From NCBI GenBank assembly GCA_934358405.1, contig CAKRKL010000015.1, positions 1-25,696 on the forward strand: a stretch of 25,696 nt of DNA, in the 5' to 3' direction. Source of the DNA: an uncultured Blautia sp. Lineage in GTDB: Bacteria > Bacillota > Clostridia > Lachnospirales > Lachnospiraceae. Both the position numbers and the translations under genes were made by a program. Shown piece after piece: positions 24,811 to 25,696 of this stretch. How positions within the stretch are numbered: position 1 is the first letter of the stretch; every line of letters begins with the position of its first letter. The notes under the pieces were generated by a model. The model made no database searches. It was not told the DNA's origin and worked only from the letters and a program-made list of their open reading frames with translations.

Positions 24811-25311
24811 ATGCATCCAGTAACAATTGTCCTTCTGGTGATTCTCGTAGTCCTCATCGGATTACTGATTGGTTTATATTTCTTTGGCAAGAAGACCCAG
24901 AAGAAGCAGGAAGAACAGCAGGCACAGATCGAAGCAAGCAAACAGACCGTTTCCATGCTCGTTATTGATAAGAAGAGAATGCCACTTAAGGAATCCGGTC
25001 TCCCACAGATGGTCATTGATCAGACTCCTAAGCTTCTCCGTCGTTCCAAGCTTCCCATCGTTAAGGCTAAGGTTGGTCCGAAGATTTCTATTCTTATCGC
25101 AGATGAGAAGGTATTCGACCTGATTCCTGTGAAGAAAGAAATTAAAGCAGAAGTAAGTGGACTTTACATAGTCGGAGTGAAAGGTATCCGTGGTAATCTT
25201 GAAGCTCCGGCCAAGAAGAAAAAAGGCTTCTTCGCTCGCTTTAAGAAATCTGCCGAGGAAGCTCAGGCAGCTCAGAACGAAACTAAGAAATCCAAGAAAA
25301 ATAAGAAATAA
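24811..25311 (+). CDS. Single-TM protein of unknown function
   Basis: 166-aa product, the only complete plus-strand gene here. Residues 4-25 (VTIVLLVILVVLIGLLIGLY) are one TM helix with a short N-terminus; then come a K/Q/E-rich linker, a compact domain (about 48-130: SMLVIDKKRMPLKESGLPQM, ISILIADEKVFDLIPVKKEI, YIVGVKGIRG) and a strongly basic Lys-rich tail. The tail suggests that the domain is cytoplasmic (positive-inside) or that it contacts nucleic acid or phospholipid. I recognise no family. It has a good promoter, an excellent ribosome binding site and a terminator, so it is a real, independently expressed gene. Confidence 0.85.
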   Translation: MHPVTIVLLVILVVLIGLLIGLYFFGKKTQKKQEEQQAQIEASKQTVSMLVIDKKRMPLKESGLPQMVIDQTPKLLRRSKLPIVKAKVGPKISILIADEKVFDLIPVKKEIKAEVSGLYIVGVKGIRGNLEAPAKKKKGFFARFKKSAEEAQAAQNETKKSKKNKK

Positions 25312-25324
25312 TTTTTAATTTCTA

Positions 25325-25386
25325 AAAAAACTATCCAGACAGGTGCAAGGCATTTTGACTTTGCAGTCTGCTCAGGATAGTTTTTT
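25325..25386. terminator. Bidirectional terminator between convergent genes
   Basis: Twelve-bp perfect outer stem AAAAAACTATCC/GGATAGTTTTTT (25325-25336 with 25375-25386), with further AGAC/GTCT and TGCAA-type pairing inside. A-rich on the left and T-rich on the right, it ends both the plus-strand membrane protein gene and the minus-strand glycosidase gene. Confidence 0.85.
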
Positions 25387-25433
25387 GTTCTATATAAATG
25401 TAAAGCGTTCAATCACTTTAGAAATTTACGTTT

Positions 25434-25696
25434 CTACCTGGTTTTCATATAAAATTTTCTCAGGAAATAGGTTGGTGTACAGCTCCATGCATGACAGTAG
25501 CTGTTAACCATACTGGAACCATATGGAGATTCTTCCCTGTTATAAGGATTATAAAGTTCCCAGAAGGTATCCGCACCGTCGTGGATCATTTCGCCCCAAT
25601 AACGTTTCATCTCTTCCAGTGCAAGCTCTTTCTCATCACAGCGGATAAGCGCATCAATATAATGGTGATACATATATGGAGTTACCATGCGGATCC
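25434..25696 (-). CDS. C-terminal end of a six-hairpin glycosidase, likely alpha-L-rhamnosidase-type
   Basis: The last 87 codons are visible; the 5' part lies beyond the right edge and the frame is open through it. The visible C-terminus contains IRMVTPYMYHHYIDALIRC, KRYWGEMIHDGADTFWELYNP and SSMVNSYCHAWSCTPTYFL, the pattern of the last helices of (alpha/alpha)6 glycosidases such as GH78 alpha-L-rhamnosidases. Presumably it trims plant or host glycans. The exact GH family cannot be fixed from this fragment. Confidence 0.65.
   Translation of the reverse strand, partial: IRMVTPYMYHHYIDALIRCDEKELALEEMKRYWGEMIHDGADTFWELYNPYNREESPYGSSMVNSYCHAWSCTPTYFLRKFYMKTR

Overview
The window looks like chromosome from a low-to-mid GC Clostridia bacterium, most likely Lachnospiraceae. 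The basis is strong AGGAGG-type ribosome binding sites, sigma-A-like promoters, a DUF4317 protein, a MetNIQ importer under a LysR regulator, lipoprotein foldases with very acidic tails, and single-TM deacetylases typical of gut Firmicutes. I see no rRNA, tRNA, transposase, phage gene or CRISPR array. Nearly everything is read on the minus strand; the one complete plus-strand gene lies near the right end.

Read in the direction of transcription (right to left): the right edge holds the C-terminal end of a six-hairpin glycosidase (probably an alpha-L-rhamnosidase). It converges with a plus-strand single-TM protein of unknown function, and the two share a bidirectional terminator. Next is an envelope block: a divergent membrane-anchored polysaccharide deacetylase, an exported trigger-factor-like FKBP lipoprotein, nagA, and a second NodB deacetylase with its own terminator. 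glgB follows with a hairpin-bearing leader.

A 77-aa conserved-looking protein comes next, then a G3E (COG0523) metallochaperone GTPase carrying a 115-residue His/Cys array. A second, degenerate G3E GTPase is fused to a YcgQ/DUF1980-like domain, and downstream of it lie pth and mfd. The foldase prsA has its own promoter and a structured leader. After it come a type I asparaginase, a DUF4317 protein and a LysR regulator in one tight unit, and then metN-metI-metQ with its own promoter, a palindromic candidate operator and a terminator. The left end holds an orphan two-TM protein with a TTG start, a 31-aa membrane microprotein translationally coupled to an ArsB/NhaD/SLC13-type permease, and a cytidylate-kinase-like P-loop protein cut by the window edge.

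Three themes stand out. (1) Metal homeostasis: two neighbouring G3E-type GTPases, one with an unusual metal-binding array and one with an unusual fusion. (2) Exported folding and wall remodelling: PrsA, an exported trigger factor, two NodB-like proteins, NagA and a MetQ without a lipobox; four of the exported proteins end in long acidic low-complexity tails. (3) A hidden small protein coupled by a TAATG junction to an ion permease. All function calls come from reading motifs; no database search was run.
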